From positions 42,627,373-42,691,372 of the forward strand of contig NC_092350.1 in assembly GCF_963676685.1 (NCBI RefSeq): a DNA stretch of 64,000 nucleotides. Reading direction: 5' to 3'. Under the pieces are notes generated by a model, which was not told the origin of the DNA, made no database searches, and worked only from the letters and a program-made list of their open reading frames with translations. Source of the DNA: Mytilus edulis (taxonomy: Eukaryota > Mollusca > Bivalvia > Mytilida > Mytilidae). A program made the translations under genes and the position numbers. This document shows positions 24,307 through 39,500 of the stretch, piece after piece. Each line of letters opens with the position of its first letter. The first letter of the stretch is position 1.

Positions 24307-27300
24307 CTGAATACGTATAAAGTAGTTCCTTGCAGGACTTAGAATAGTACTATGTAGTCCATTTATAGCTTTCTAATATAGTCTACAAGAACGTAACCAA
24401 GGAATTATAAGCTCCGCCCACCTAATTTGAAAATCTTATTTTACACATTGTGCGTCTACTTCACTCACATGATCAGTTTTGAAAAAGAGTAGGAAAAGAC
24501 ATTATATATTGTAAAAAGAAAAGATATAAATGATATGTAAAACAAAATAAGTACCATACGATATAATTTTAATAATTTTGCTTTACGATCGATTTATCTT
24601 CCAATTTGTAAATTAAAGCCATAGGATTAGTACTTGATTTGACGTGGAACATTTTCTTCTTTTAAAGTTTTACTTTTATAATCAAACTGTTTATAACATT
24701 TAAAAAAAAACCATACAAATGAAAGAAAGTGCAGATCACAAGTTTGAAAAAAAATTAACATAAATACCGAACTCCGAGGAAAATTCATAACACAATTTCT
24801 GAATTAAATGGCAACAATCAAAACCTTAAACACATTAAACGAATGGATAACAACTGTCATATTCCTGACTTGGTACAGGAATGTTTTTATGTAGAAAATG
24901 GTTGATATCTTGTTTTATAGCGTGCTAAATCTCTCACTTGTATGTCAGTTGCATAAAATTCCATTATATGCAACAACGATGTGTTTCATTCTTGTAATAA
25001 ACGCTTCAATACAAATGTGAAAATAAAAATAATAAGATTCCAAATTTGTTTTATAAACAGGGAAGACCACTAGCAATAACAGTACAAATTTAACCGCACA
25101 TGATGCATATTTTGACAATGAACGTCTCGACAGTTTTGATCGAGTCCAAAATATTTGAAAACCAAAAGTGATACAAACGTTGTGGATGCATAGCATTAAA
25201 GGACTCAAATAAAGACAACTTTGGTTTACCGCTGTTCAGTAGTAATAATTGGATTAAGCAAAACAATCCGGGTAATAAGCTTACCCGAGGAAAACGCATC
25301 AACAATGGCAAAACAAAAACACTGAACAAAAACAAAAGCAAACGTCAACATAGAAACAGACTGCAGATAATAAATGCGATATTCATGACTTCGTACAGGA
25401 TATTTTAAGAACCAAGAAAGGTGGAGTTGAACCTGGTTTTAATGCTAGCCAAACCTCTCACTTACATTTAACTGATAGAAATAGTGCTAAAACGACAACA
25501 CTACATGACAGGTAATGAAATAGACAATTAAATAATAGAAAATTACAACATGTAAACCGCAAAAAAAACAAACAATAAACACATCGCATCAATTTACGAC
25601 AGCACACCAGAACACCACAAATGTGATCACAGTTAAATTTCGATAAATAAAATAAACCACAAAATAAAAAATTCTTTGCATATAGTTTAGCAAATATTTA
25701 TCTTATCTTTGACATGCATATTGGAAAAGAGTAAAATAAACAAGTCAAGATCATGTAAGACCAAAGAGTTAAGACTGACAAATCAGACTTATTTGAAATG
25801 ACAAAATTAAAACCACCAACGAAATAAGCAGACAACTACTAAGACAAAATGACCTAACGGACCATCGCGTATAAACACCTAACAACAAAATGCCTGAACC
25901 ACGTCGTCTCAAACAGCGAACAAAAGACAAAACAAAAAATCCAATCAGACGAACAACTAAATATATCATGACTAAATTCATTAATGTTGGATATATAAAT
26001 ACCGAGACAAGTCGTAAAGCAATGCGATTTCAGACTCGGCAAAAGTACATTCAAATCCAGAGAAAAAAGTACAGCTTTATATCAGAGATATATTTTTAGA
26101 TTTATTGTCTTAAAAAAGGCAAAATTTTAATCAAACCTTATTCGTATTTCCATACCAGTACCAAAGTATTTGCTACTCGACAGATGATACCCACGGGAAC
26201 TTACCTTCAACCAGCAGAATATCGACCAAGTGGCAGTTATTACATTAAATGTACCAAATTTAGTGAATAAGATGTGCCTTTCAACAAGAAATGTCAAACA
26301 CAAATGTATTGTTTTAATGACAGGATACATTATCTTGTTTAAAAAATACTGGATTCAAATAGAAAGTTCTTTGAAACTAATATCAAGATATTAAAGTTTC
26401 GGGTTTTAAATGATATTCATTTATAATCATTGCGTTTGGAAGATGTCATATATAGCAGATAATCAGCATTTCTTTGAGAACCGACTGAATTGCTAATATA
26501 TTTTTACTGGAGTTTCTCAGGTTTTTTTCTTTCGTGTTGCTCTTTCTTTCGTTGTATGTGAGATGTAAAATTAATTAAATGGAAATACATATATGATACT
26601 ATAGCTAATTATGATAGTTAAAGAAATTATGAAACATAAGCCTAAACTTATTCCTCAAAGCATGTTTTTTTATTTACTTAAACTAAAAGGGATCTTGTTG
26701 CATGTTTTTTTTTGGAGCTATTTCTTATTGTGTTTCAAATTTCTTTAAAAAATCTAAGAACTAGATAAACATGCGTGTCCTTTTAAATAATGTAAATAAA
26801 TAATTTGCTTTCATTTACTTTTTTTTTGCATTTGTATATCTTTGCGATGTTCTCTATCGCTACGAAAAAACATGAATGTTTGATGTGACATCCAGATTCT
26901 AAAGATGTCAACAACACTTATAAAAACATATACTTTTAATAATGATGGACACAAACACGCAAAAGTTACCAAATGAGGTTTAATTTCTTTAAGAACTTTA
27001 TACTCTAGAGCTCCCATGTTTTCTACCTTTCGGCACATTTTCCTGTGAAATGCTTTAAAGGCGTTTACAAAAATTGAAATATGAAATGTTTTACTTAATA
27101 ATTTCTTTATTTATGCATGGCTAAAGTCGAGATACATATGTTATATTTGTAACACATTTATTACGCCCTATAATTATTATAGCTTGGCCTGTCTAAACTT
27201 GACTCCTACAGTTCCAGATGATAGTCAATCAGCAGTAAGGACTAATATCTTTATTCTGATAAAGAATATTATGTCAGATATTCCTATATAAACATTAAAA

Positions 27301-27310
27301 AGTCCTTAGA
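24307..27310. other. Between genes A and B: no gene assigned
   Basis: It should contain the missing 5' exon(s) of gene A, but none is recognisable. It contains dispersed repeat III at 24768-24985 and part at 25372-25470. The minus frame at 26811-27038 has no ATD signature and no acceptor I could defend. Confidence 0.4.
24768..24985 (+). repeat. Dispersed repeat III copy
   Basis: Shares ATACCGAACTCCGAGGAAAA, ACTGTCATATTCCTGACTTG and AGCGTGCTAAATCTCTCACT with 6210-6445. Confidence 0.6.
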
Positions 27311-27575
27311 TTAGATTTCTGTAAATACTGTTATTTTCTTCTGCTCGTTTTGTCTTCTGGTAACTACCCAATGGTAACATCTGCGTTCTATGTATTCATA
27401 AATTAACGATAAAACAGCTAACATCACTCCAATACCGGTTAAATAGAACGCAAATTGAAAATCCGAAACACTAATGGATTTTGCGTCTGTAATTGATGTA
27501 TCACAATTTTCTGGCTTTGGCCATGTTTTCAACATCCAAGTCTGAATCAATCCAGTTTCAATGATTGCAACGATC
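27311..27575 (-). CDS. Gene B last exon: TM4 and short tail
   Basis: 265 nt with stop; acceptor TTTCAAG. It reads IVAIIETGLIQTWMLKTWPK, Cys in PENCD, TM4 (VSDFQFAFYLTGIGVMLAVL), then a short tail ending KKITVFTEI. The tail stops about 47 residues earlier than in gene A. A candidate AATAAA (plus-strand tttatt, 27250-27255) follows about 56 bases after the stop. Confidence 0.9.
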
Positions 27576-30500
27576 CTTGAAATAAACACATAAATCATAG
27601 TAAGAACGTAGCCAATGAAAAACAAAATGTATGTACAAATCATAGTATCTTACGAAATAAAAAAAGAAATATGAAAATAGGATTTCAATTCGTTATTATG
27701 CAGTTTATTTTATTTAGTTCGGATATAATTAACATAAAATTTAACATTTTCAGTAAAGGCAATGCCTTTTGATTCATAAAAAGATACATAACATTATTTT
27801 TGTTTATACAACTATGACATCAATGTATTTAACTGTTTTTATGACAATGTTGCATATATCTGTGCTCTAATACGGATTATATCTATGTTTTTACATAGAA
27901 ATACACCATTTCAATTGTATGTAGGCTCATGCTATTCATTCATATTATTACTCTAAACCGTGAATATATACCAAGATCAAAGTTCACATGTTTGCCGAAT
28001 AGTACATGTATTGTAAAGTTTAAGTCTAATTTTTGGCTTTAAGGCAGATCAGCCATGGGTAATATTGTTCGAATCAGACGAAAATAAAGAGACTAGTTAA
28101 ACAGATAAATATTACAATTTGTTCTTTTGTTTATCAGCCATGGGTAATATTGTTTAAATCGGACGAAAATATAGAGACTAGTTAAACAGATAAATATTAG
28201 AATTTGTTCTGTTGTTGATCACCCATGGGTAATATTGTTAAAATCAGACGAAAATATAGAGACTAGGTAAACAGATAAATATTACAATTTGTTCTTTTGT
28301 TTATCAGCCATGGGTAATTTTGTTTAAATCAGACGAAAATATAGAGACTAGTTAAATAGATAAATATTACAATTTGTTCTTTTGTTTATCAGCAATGGGT
28401 AATATTATTTAAATCAGACGATAATATAGAGACTAGTTAAATAGATAAATATTACAATTTGTTCTACTGTTTATCCGCCATGGGGAATATTGTTTAAATC
28501 AGATGAAAATATAGAGACGAGTTAAACAGATAAATATTACAATTTGTTTTATTGTTGACCAGCCATGGGGAATATTGTTTAAATGAGACGAAAATATAGA
28601 GACTAGTTAAATAGATAATTATTACAATTTGTTCTTTTGTTTATCAGCCATGGGTAATATTGTTTAAATCAGACGAAAATATAGAGACTTGTTAAACAGA
28701 TAAATATTACAATTTGTTTTATTGTTGATCAGCCATGGGTAATATTGTTTAAATCAGACGAAAATATAGAGACTAGTTAAATAGATAAATATTACAATTT
28801 GTTCTACTGTTTATCAGCCATGGGGAATATTGTTTAAATCAGATGAAAATATAGAGACGAGTTAAACAGATAAATATTACAATTTGTTATATTGTTGATG
28901 AAAAAATTATTGATACCACATTACGAATTTAATTTCCGATTTGATCATCATCCTCACTGAATACTATCAATCCATATTTTTCAAATGATATCTCGCAAAA
29001 TATTAATATTTTGTTGACATTTGTTTTTTTTTTTTTTTAGTTTGTTTAATTGTAGCTGTTAAGGTTACTCACTCATTGGAAAACACTTTCAAAAATGGAG
29101 AATTGTTCGGCAAAGGAAGAGCTATTAGAAGTGGATGGAAATCCTCAGTTGATATTACCGACATGTCACAACTTTGTCCTATAGCCATATCTAGGTATGT
29201 CCGTTCTCCAATAAATGCATAGTTACCACCTCTAACTTTACGTATCTGTTCAGCAGGATCACTACTTAATACTGATGGGTCACTCTTATTAAATTTATAT
29301 ATACCATTCCATAACTTTCTTCGTTCTGGCAGCTCTGAATTCTGTAAAAAAAAAAAACACCAGGGTAAAATAAGATGCTGTGTATATTGCATGGCTGTGG
29401 TTTCCAGCTGATCTGTAAGTCTTAACTTGACAAATGCTTAGCAAAAGATAAATCATTAGCCGACTATCTATTTGATGTAATTGTCAGCATGAAATTTCAA
29501 ACTTTATAAATACTAATACGAATTAACAATTAACCTAAACTCCTGACAAATATAATTAATGAAACTAGTTTTTTCATAAGCTCTTTTGACAAAACATGGT
29601 TTTAGTTGTCGATTCTTCCTTTCTTTGTGTTTGTTTTTATTACCTTTTAAATATTAAGATGTGCTATATTGAATGTAGTACATGTGTTGTCTTAACCAGA
29701 ATAAAGCTAGTGTGTCTATTAAAATGTATAACAACATCCCACACAATTGCCTACATCATTTTGAAAACTAAAATAATATTGCGTTTGTTTTCACCTGTAA
29801 CTGTACATGCTCTTAAATAATAATTTTGTACGGCAGACGCGCGTTTCGTCTGCGTAAGACTCATCAGTGACGCTCATATTAAAATATTATGAAGCCAACC
29901 AAGTACAAAGTTAAAGAGCATTAACCCCTTTCGTAAAAAAGTATGCTTTAAAATGTTTCTATAAAATATTAATACCTTCATGTTAAAAACGTAATTTGCG
30001 TAACAACTTTCAGTTCGCTTCAATATTTTCCCTTTCTTTGCCCGAAATTCAGATAAGTATATTGAATAAAATTAAGTTAACTCTTTTAGTTGTGAAAGGT
30101 ACTATCTTTCTATGAAGAAGTTTAAAAAAAATTTACATGCTACATTAGAAAGAAACAGTTACAATCCATTGAAAACAATAGACGTATGCCCTTACCGTCC
30201 TCAACTGATTTAATCCAAAAGCAAACTTTGGTTAACTACTGTTTTGAATTTATGTAAACACTTAAAAAAATCTTTGAATCGTCTAAATAAATAAACGTAA
30301 GCTGAAGGACGTCTCCGGGTGTGGGAGTTGCTCGCTGCATTGAAGACCTATTGGTGACATTCTGGTGTTGTCTGTTCTATGGTCGGGTTGTTGTCTCTTT
30401 GACACATTCTCCATTTCAATTATCAATTTTACTAATATAAATGTCACCTTCAAAATTGTTTCAAATACTGTTGCACCAGCTGTACCCCATTTATAAGTTT

Positions 30501-33500
30501 TTTGAGCAACAAGTCCTTCTACGTCATTGAAAGGCAATATTTCCTTTGTGACGGTCAGGAAAGCCACAAAATTACCACTGTAAGTGGTCACTATAACAAT
30601 GCAGAATATCCACCAACAACTAAGAAGTGTCCTTCCTGCTGACGACGCTGCCACATGCTCTCCTCCTGAAATTATTTTGAACATCAACATGCATTTTATT
30701 GCTTTATTTTGTTAATTGACTATGATTGTCAGTTTTCCTATCGACGGTCGGTTTAATACTGGCACTTCGGCTTTCTCCACCACTAAATATTGGCCGCCAC
30801 GAAATAGCTTAAATGTGTTGCTTAAAAGTAGCATTAGAACACAGAAAATCAAATGAAATAAAACAAATAGCTATATTTTAAAGATATTTATTTAAAAAAA
30901 GAAGATGTGGTATGATTACCAATAAGAGACCAAATGACACTAAAATTAACAACTATACGTAACTTCACGGCTTTCAACAATGAGCAAGCCAGTACCGAAA
31001 AGTCAGCTATAAAAGGCTCTGAAATCACAAATGCAAAACAATTCAAATGAGAAAACTAACGACTAAATTTGTGTACAAAAATTGAACGAAAAACAAATAT
31101 GTAACACATAAACAAACGACAACCACTGAATTACAGGCTTCTGATTTGGGACAGGCACATATATACAGAATGTGGTGGGGTTAAACATGTAAGCGGGATC
31201 CCAACCCTCCACTAATCTGGGACAGTGGTGTAACAGTACAACATAAGAACGAACTACTAGTATAAAAATCTGTTGAAAAAGGCTTAACTCATCAGATGGA
31301 CACAAATACAAATACTATACAGAGTGGACGTGGCCGGGTTCTTGTGAATTCCAACAACAAAACGACACTAAGTACAGATCTGAGAGTACTCGCAGTTACT
31401 GACAGCTAGTTCAAAGCCACTAACAACTAGTAAAAAATCATGCATCTTAGACTAAATATGTTTAAAAAGATAGTATGTATAAAAAGGGAAGATGTAAACA
31501 ATAATCTAAAGAAACTTTTTTTTTTTATAATTAACAAATATTTCTTGTGAAGCTGTGAAAAAGAAACCTACCTTGGCAAAGTAATGCTCCATAGAGGTAC
31601 CAGAACGAATCAGAGAAATGGTGCAGTCCCCTGATCTTCATTCTACCTGGTACTTGTCTGTAAAACGGATTATACTTTTCAAAAAGGAACAGAAGCAATG
31701 TTATTACTGGCAGAGAAATTCCAACACAGAGATAAACCATTGGATTCAATGGGTCAACTAATTTTGTAGAATGTGATTGAACTGGTTTCTTTATGATAAT
31801 TCCTGATTTTTCGTGAAAATATGGCTGAGTAAAATCTGCTACAGTTTCTCTGTGTGCATCTATGATAAGTGGCGCTGCAACCAAATCTACTTCCTGAAAC
31901 AAACATGGATGCTGTTTAAGCTGGTATCGACTTAACTTATTAAACAACTTAACTAAAAGTAAAATAACTTGATACCGAACTCCTCCGAGTAAAATTTTAT
32001 ACGGAAAAACCAATGACAAAATCCAAAAGGTCAAACACAACAAACGAAACGATATCAATTCCTTTTCAGTCGAGTTTCATAACATTTTGAATTATTTTGT
32101 TTGTGTCCTTTCAATTCAAGTAATCGTTAAGCTTTGTCTTTTTTTTTATCTGTGAAAGCTTACTGGATCTTGGTGCACTTATTTTATAACTTTAGGAGGC
32201 AAGCTCTAATTTGAACGAACCGTTACTTTACATTTGTAAAGATTAATAACTGCCTCATTGATCGCTGCAGAATATGTTGATCATATATGACCCTACAAAG
32301 TGATTAAAAAGTTTGATTGTGGTTGTGTTTTGATTTTAATTCTGTTGCTTGTATACTATGATATTTATACGATTAACTCAATTTAACTTTTACGTACATA
32401 ATATGTGATAGTAATAAAGATAAGGATATTGGCTAGTGCATCTTTTATTCTGGGCAATGATCGAGATACGATATATTCCTGTTAATGTTTTTGTAATTGG
32501 CTGTCACATAATAAGTGTGTGTTGCTATTTGATAAAGAAGTATGCACCTTTGTATGATAGTAGACTACAAATTTAATCAACCTTTCTTGTCCCTGAAAAT
32601 TAACAAACATAAAATACCACGACAAAAAAAAAACCCACCAACTTCTAATATCTTGAAATTGTAAAGTGGTATAACAACCTACGAACTAGAAACATAATGC
32701 AATACGCAAATTATTGAACATTATTGCTATTCATTTGTAGGACATACATTACAATAATGAAAAGTTTGTGACTTTATTCAGTTATACAACTGCTTTAAAA
32801 AAAAATAATGTTTGGTTTCTTTCCATCTTACCCATATAGAGGGATATAAATCTGATATTCTATAAAAGAATCAATAGAAACATTTACTTATTTTAGTTTT
32901 GTATCAACAGGACACGGCCCAACATTTTAAATTTATGAAAGCAAATGACAAGAGCTATGTCTCGTATTTCACTGTTTCACTATAACATTATGTTTCATTT
33001 CTAATCCTTTAAACTTGGGTTAATAACTCAGTCCCAGTAGGCCACGATCGCACTACGATCTGTGAAAAAAAATGAAAATTTTGACAATCGTAGTGCGATC
33101 GTGCAGATCAAAGTAAGGTCATAGTACGTTCGTGGTGAGTTCTTCATGATCGTGATAAGCGTGACCAACTTGAAACATGTTCAAAACAATCGGCGTACGG
33201 TGTCGAAATCAGGTCGTAGTAGAAGCGTAGTGAGAGCAGAGTAAGGTTGTGATAAGATCGCAAAATGGTTGTACAATCTTAACTACAGCGTAGTGAAAGC
33301 GCGATTCTAGCCGGGGAGACCGCGCTATGATATAACAGCGACTTTATTACGACCTCAGTACGACCATAACGTTCTTACCGCGACCAAAACACGCTTCCAC
33401 TACGACTATACCACGTTCATATCACGCTGTTCAAGACCATAGTACAATTTAAGCACGCCCATGCTATCCCCATCACGCTGTTCTTACGACCCTACTACGT

Positions 33501-36500
33501 TCATACTACGATCATCATGCTCATTGTCATTGTCATAAACATTTATAAAAGCTTCTGTTTGTCTGTATGTAATTTGGAGCTCTTGTCTTTTATCTCCAAC
33601 TGCTAAATCATTCTTGACACATATGTGTCATCACTTCTATCGTTCACTAAAGCATCGTCATTTGATCTTGATGAACCAGTAATAAGTTGTTATTTAGGTT
33701 GGAGTGGTCGGTTTGACATATATATTCTAGATCATGATTCGTTACTATCAAATCTCCCTCTATCTCGACCTCTACCGTTATCTTTACGTATATTTTGATT
33801 GCATGACTGTGTTGTTTCCTAGAAACTCTACGTATCAATGAAAAATAGAAGGAATGGTACAGTATTTATATGGAACACGATGTTGACGTAATTGCTTGGA
33901 GCGTAGTAAGATCGCAGTATGAACGTGGTATGATCGTAGTATGGTAGTGGTAAGAGCGTGCTATAATCGCAGTAGAGGCGTGTTAAGATCGTGTTGCAAT
34001 CGGATGATTCGTGGTATTGTCCTAAATAGCTGTTATTGCTTCCGTTAGTGATATTATTCTTCATTATTGTTCTCTTCATATACATTTGCATTATGAAAAT
34101 AATCAAGGAGTGGTATGACTGTCAATACGTCAAATATCAATTTAAAACTCACTCTTCGTTGCAACTGTCCTAACATACCATTCCAAATGTTATCGTTCGA
34201 TGCCACTCCCCATTTTCCATCTGGTGGGTGTATTAGTTCATATCTACAAAACACAAATAAAACACGACAGTAATCCTAGTAAAAGTGCACCGGTGATGTG
34301 GGAGTTGTCTTCTAAAACCGGAATATTTTACACTATTGTCAAAAACTTCAACAAACTATTGTTTTATATTTAATTTCATTGCTATGAAATTTGATTACTA
34401 AATTTACTAAAATATCATAAATAGTTTATTGAAATCAACTGATGGAAAATAGGGATTATTTTTCCCTTTTAAAAAAAGTTATCTAATTTCTAATGACATA
34501 TCTAAAGAGTTCGCTTTAGATCAAATAAATTTTAACAATAACTTCTATTTAAACTTTCAGTCAAATAAGCATCCTCCTTTCTTAACTACCAGAAGAGAGA
34601 TCAAATTAGACAAAATCGACTATGTTATATTTCGGTACATACGTGAAATTAAGTCTGTGTGATAGTTCTTTAAGTAGTTCAATTGTCATTCCTTTATACT
34701 CTTGTGTAACTTCGTCGATCTCAACATATGGCTTCCACTTAAAAATACATAAGAATCACGTTCGTGTTAATACACTATAATACATTATAAGTTTATTTTT
34801 GATATGATTTGAAGTGTTTTGTTTTACCATTTATTTACATCAGATTTTTTTTAAGAATAAGTGAAGAAGATTTTCAGAGGTTTCACCTGATTTGTACTTG
34901 CATTAGCACCTCGTCGTGTGCTCCTAGCGGAGAAAGAACTGGTCACCCTTCAAGAGCATATGAGTTCACCCCGGTTTTTAGTGGGGTTCGTTCAGATCAA
35001 TCTTTTTATCAAGTGTTGTGTGGATTTGTTTTTTACTTACTGGCAATAAACTGGTCAAAAATTTCCTCTGATTAAATCCAAATCTTATGTTTGGAAATAT
35101 AACGTTCTCTAGGCGAAGACTTCCATTGAAATACACATATCCTACAGTTGTAAATTTACGTCTTCTGTCATCACTCCACAGCATAGTTTCAATAGACAGA
35201 CAATTGTTATCCATGCATTGCTAAAACATTAGTGAAATGAGATTTTATTTTTTTACACATATGGTTATCGCAGTAGTTTTTGTTAATATCTGTTAATGTT
35301 CAAAACTTATTTCTTGAACATGCAAAAAAAGAGAATTATGTTTTGGATGTTTTGTATTTTTTTATTTTGATACTAAATTAGACTTGAATTAACCTATAAA
35401 GCCGAATACGCGGCTTAAATTTGAACCCAACAGTGATCTTAAAATATTTTTCCTTTACAAATGTATGCGACTGTCAAACAAATTAGAGGGTTTGGATAGC
35501 TATTAATTTTCTACATAAGGGAATGCCTGTACCAAGTCAAGAATACGACTTTTTTTTATTTGTTTGATATGTTAGAGCTCTTAATTTTGACATTTGATAA
35601 GGAACTTTCGATTTGAATTTTCCTAGGTGTTTTGTTTTCTTATTTAACTTTTTGATCTCCTTTAGATAGTCTCATTAGAAATCATTGTTCTTCTTTCTTG
35701 TACAAAAAGCATATAAGTGATCTCTGGAAACTTAAGTTTATTTGTCATTGTAAGTTAAAAAAAAATGTACAGTTTCTTCAAATATATATCGTACAAATCG
35801 ACATACAAATTAAAGGTGAAAGTATTAACTGGATGCTCAAATCTCTATCAATGGACCAAAAAGAGATAAGTAAAAGCAAAATAGGAGAGCATTACATTAT
35901 CACACCAAAGTGAAAATAAATACTGACAGCTAGCCAAGATAATGATTGTTACAAACGTCAATCCGTAGATTTTAACTTTGGATTTCATTTTCTGTATTCG
36001 CTGATCATTTAAACAATAAATATTCTTCATTTGTTTTTATAAAATGTTTCATAAGATGTATGCAACTGATCGCATTTCAACGATGAACTCTTTTTGAAAT
36101 ACAACCTAAATATCAAGGATTTAATCATGTCTAATGATTTGAATTATGTTAGTAGATTATAATTCTTACTGTATATTTCTGGTTTTGGACATCCCCAGTA
36201 GATACGTTATAATGCATTAAGGCTACATTGTCAAACTCAATAGAAGTATTAACTGTCCAGGATGTCACATCAGTCGAAGTATGGAAAATACCAACTAACC
36301 ATCTTGAATACTGTAGCAAGGAATTTCTCCAGACATTTTTGCGACCAAAATCAAATGGCTAAAATTGAAAATATTTGATATCAAAACGGAAGGTATGTCA
36401 TTTAGGGATGTGGTTATGTAATTTTATGACTTTCTAGTACATACTTTACCTTATTGATATAATGTCGTTTTCCATAATTTATTTTCTCTAATTCGTACAT

Positions 36501-39500
36501 CATGTAAACTTTACCAACCCTTTCATTATATTTTATCATCATAGTTTGATCGTTTGATCTTTGTTCTTCATTAATCAAAAATCAATAAGAAAGTCAAAGT
36601 TTTGTGTTTCGTTTGCTTTGGTTTGTCAGTTATTTTTTTTTATTTCTTTCTTAGTCATGGCATAGACTTTTTCCGAATTAAGAGTTTGAATGCCCTTCTA
36701 TATACATGATATATGTCGCCTCTATCTTGCTTTCCCCTGAATTATATATCTTGATAAGAAAAAGGGGACCATATCTCACTTCGTGACAAAAGATCTTTTG
36801 AAGATCATCGGAAAAAAAAGTTTAAAAGCCAACCAAACCTCGCGTTTTAAACATAAAAATTTTACAGTCTCGAGTGGAGAAATATTTTACCAAACTCGCT
36901 AAAATAATGAAATATATGTGACTTTGCAAGTATAAATGTTACCTTAATGATTTGGTTTCGATATTTGGATGCAGTTCTTTGTAGCCGTAAATGCTTACAA
37001 AGTGTCATAAAAATTCAAAGTTGCTGCTTCATCATTTTGCATTGTATTCTATTCATCTTAGACATTGTGCAAGATTGTTGCGTCATTGCCTAAATCGGAG
37101 TTGTAATCAAATTAAGTTTTCAGCTGATTTCGATTTAAAACTTTTTGAATAAAGATATATCACTTAGCATTTGTAATTAATTTATTTGTGTGTGTTGTTA
37201 TCAGGGCTTTTTTCAAAACTCAATTATAGCTAATAAGTTGAATAAAGGTGCTACCATGAAAATAACTACATAAGGAAATGCCTGTACCAACTAAGTTACG
37301 AATATTATAGTTGTTTTCCATTTATTTGATGTGTTTGAGCTTTTGATTTGCCATTTGATAAGGGATTTTCCGTTTTGAGTTTTGAGTTTGGTATATTCGT
37401 TGTCTTACTTTTAGTTTTATAAGATAGTGAAATCAAATACCTGTTTTAAAAATTGTTGACTGATTTCCCATCGGCAAAGAACTACAAATGTGATTATGTC
37501 GGGGGCATCATGAAATGAAGTGTTTGCTAAACGATCAATTTGTGATGACGTCACTTCTTCCATACGATAAATGACATTAAAGGTTCCAATTTTTGACAAA
37601 CTTTCATGCAACTGTACTGCTTCGTGTTCTGATAAAAAAAAATCAAATCACTTGTTATTCTTTTGCTTAAAGCAGAGCATACGTAAACAATATGACAAAA
37701 AGTAACGCGATCATATTTTGATGAACGTCAAAAACTTGTTGAAATTCGCATATAACATTTCGAGTAGGTAATACGTTCATCTCTAGGATTAAATACAAAA
37801 TGCAGGTACTTATAAAGCGTGTTGTGCTCGTAACGACCGACAAACCAGTCAACAATGTGGTGATGCTATGACACCAGTCCATCAGACTGAAATATACATT
37901 CATCTACACTGAAGGTAGTGTGCTCCAGAGAGTGTCAAATAGTAAAAAATCAATGCATTACCAAAAGTCAGTTTAATGCATTCTCTAGAAATTTGTTAGT
38001 CCCTGCTATGTATAAGCGGTTATATAAATTACATAAAAAAAAACGTTTAATTTCATTTCTTCGAAGCTTCTACATTGTAGTAAGATTCAAATGTCTAGTC
38101 TTTCTGGACAGTTAACCAGTTGTCTAGAACTAGTTATCAATTTGTGTAACACAGCACATGAACATTACGGAATTGACTATCTTTGGATGTTATGGAATAT
38201 GGATAAATTACGTGCTTTTGATGGTCAAATATATGCGATTGCCATTTATGACTCTCGACCATATACACTACACTGCCAAAAAATCAAACAAAAAGTGATG
38301 TCAATAATGGTTCTTTGAATGTAGTTGCAGTTTCATATGCTGCAACCCAAAACAAAGCCTGTTTCTGTATTTAAAAAAAGGAAATTTACTTGTCTTATTG
38401 GCAACGAAACCACGTCTCGGTATTTTTATATTAATAAACATACTGGAACGGCGATGAGATTATTACGGCTATAATTTGTCTTCTTTTCAATATTTAAGAA
38501 CGTTTTTGGCAATAAATGTTATCGACAGGTTACAGGTATTTCTATGATCACCAATTGCCCCCGATCAAACGCAGACTTGATCCTGTATTGTTATATATCA
38601 CATTTTTTTTTTAACAAACTCAGTAGATTACATTTAATTGATCAATTTGAAAATACTTACAGTAACATTGATAAAATATTCAAGCGGAAGTTAAAATTAT
38701 TTTTTAAATAAATCAAATACAAACAGAAAAAATTGTCCTTTTCCAGTTTGTTTTGATATTTCAGATTCACCAGGGAATTTCTTAACAAAAAATTAAGATA
38801 AAAGAGGAATTTCGTTACCGATTGTTATTTTTCTGTTTTAGACTGTGATGCTTCTTTGGCCCCTTCTACCGATGTATTTATTTCACAATTTGTTCGTTAT
38901 ACTCGTGTATATAATCGCGCTTTATATTTCAATGGATAAGTTGTAAATTAAGGAATTTCGATATCACAAAAAACTATATATTTTACCAAATTCTTTCATA
39001 GATACAATTATTGGGTTATGAGGTTTACTGGTATCTGTAGAGTTCTTATAATAAATGGAATATCATGCTCGTTTTAATTTTTGCTGTTGTTGGTAATAAA
39101 TCTCGTAAATTTAGAATGAAAACAAAATATCAAGATCAGTTTAATTGAGGTCTGGGGCTGGCATGTCAGTAACTGTTTAAAAAGTCCTTTGTTAATTTAT
39201 GTTGAACATTGTCAGTTTGCATAGTTTCTTCTGTTATATATTTTAATGGAACTCGTCGTTTTTTCACTACCAGCATCATATGAACTGAGTTTAATAGGCC
39301 TGTTGATGAGTGTTGGTATATTTCACATTGGCTTAGAGTATATGAGGGGTTGAAATATCACAAAATATGTTTCACCCCCTCCCAAATAGTTTGCCTGACC
39401 TAAGCCAGGAACCTTTCGCCATTGTTATTATCCATACCAAACACATATTCTGAAGGTAGCTTCAGGAGAAGTCTATCTTTGAATCAACCAGTAGAGTGTT

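Noticed and set aside
26127-26330. Minus frame with KFGTFNVI resembling KIGTFNVI of exon b
   Set aside because: The match is limited to a few residues and does not extend at DNA level; no splice sites fit.
26811-27038. Candidate 5' exon of gene A
   Set aside because: No ATD motif and no convincing splice borders.
28048-28898. Regular array resembling a CRISPR
   Set aside because: The units are contiguous 85-mers with no unique spacers, inside a eukaryotic intron.
31894-32058. Open frame extending upstream of exon g in gene B
   Set aside because: It precedes a clear TTTCAG acceptor used in all three genes and includes repeat III-like sequence.
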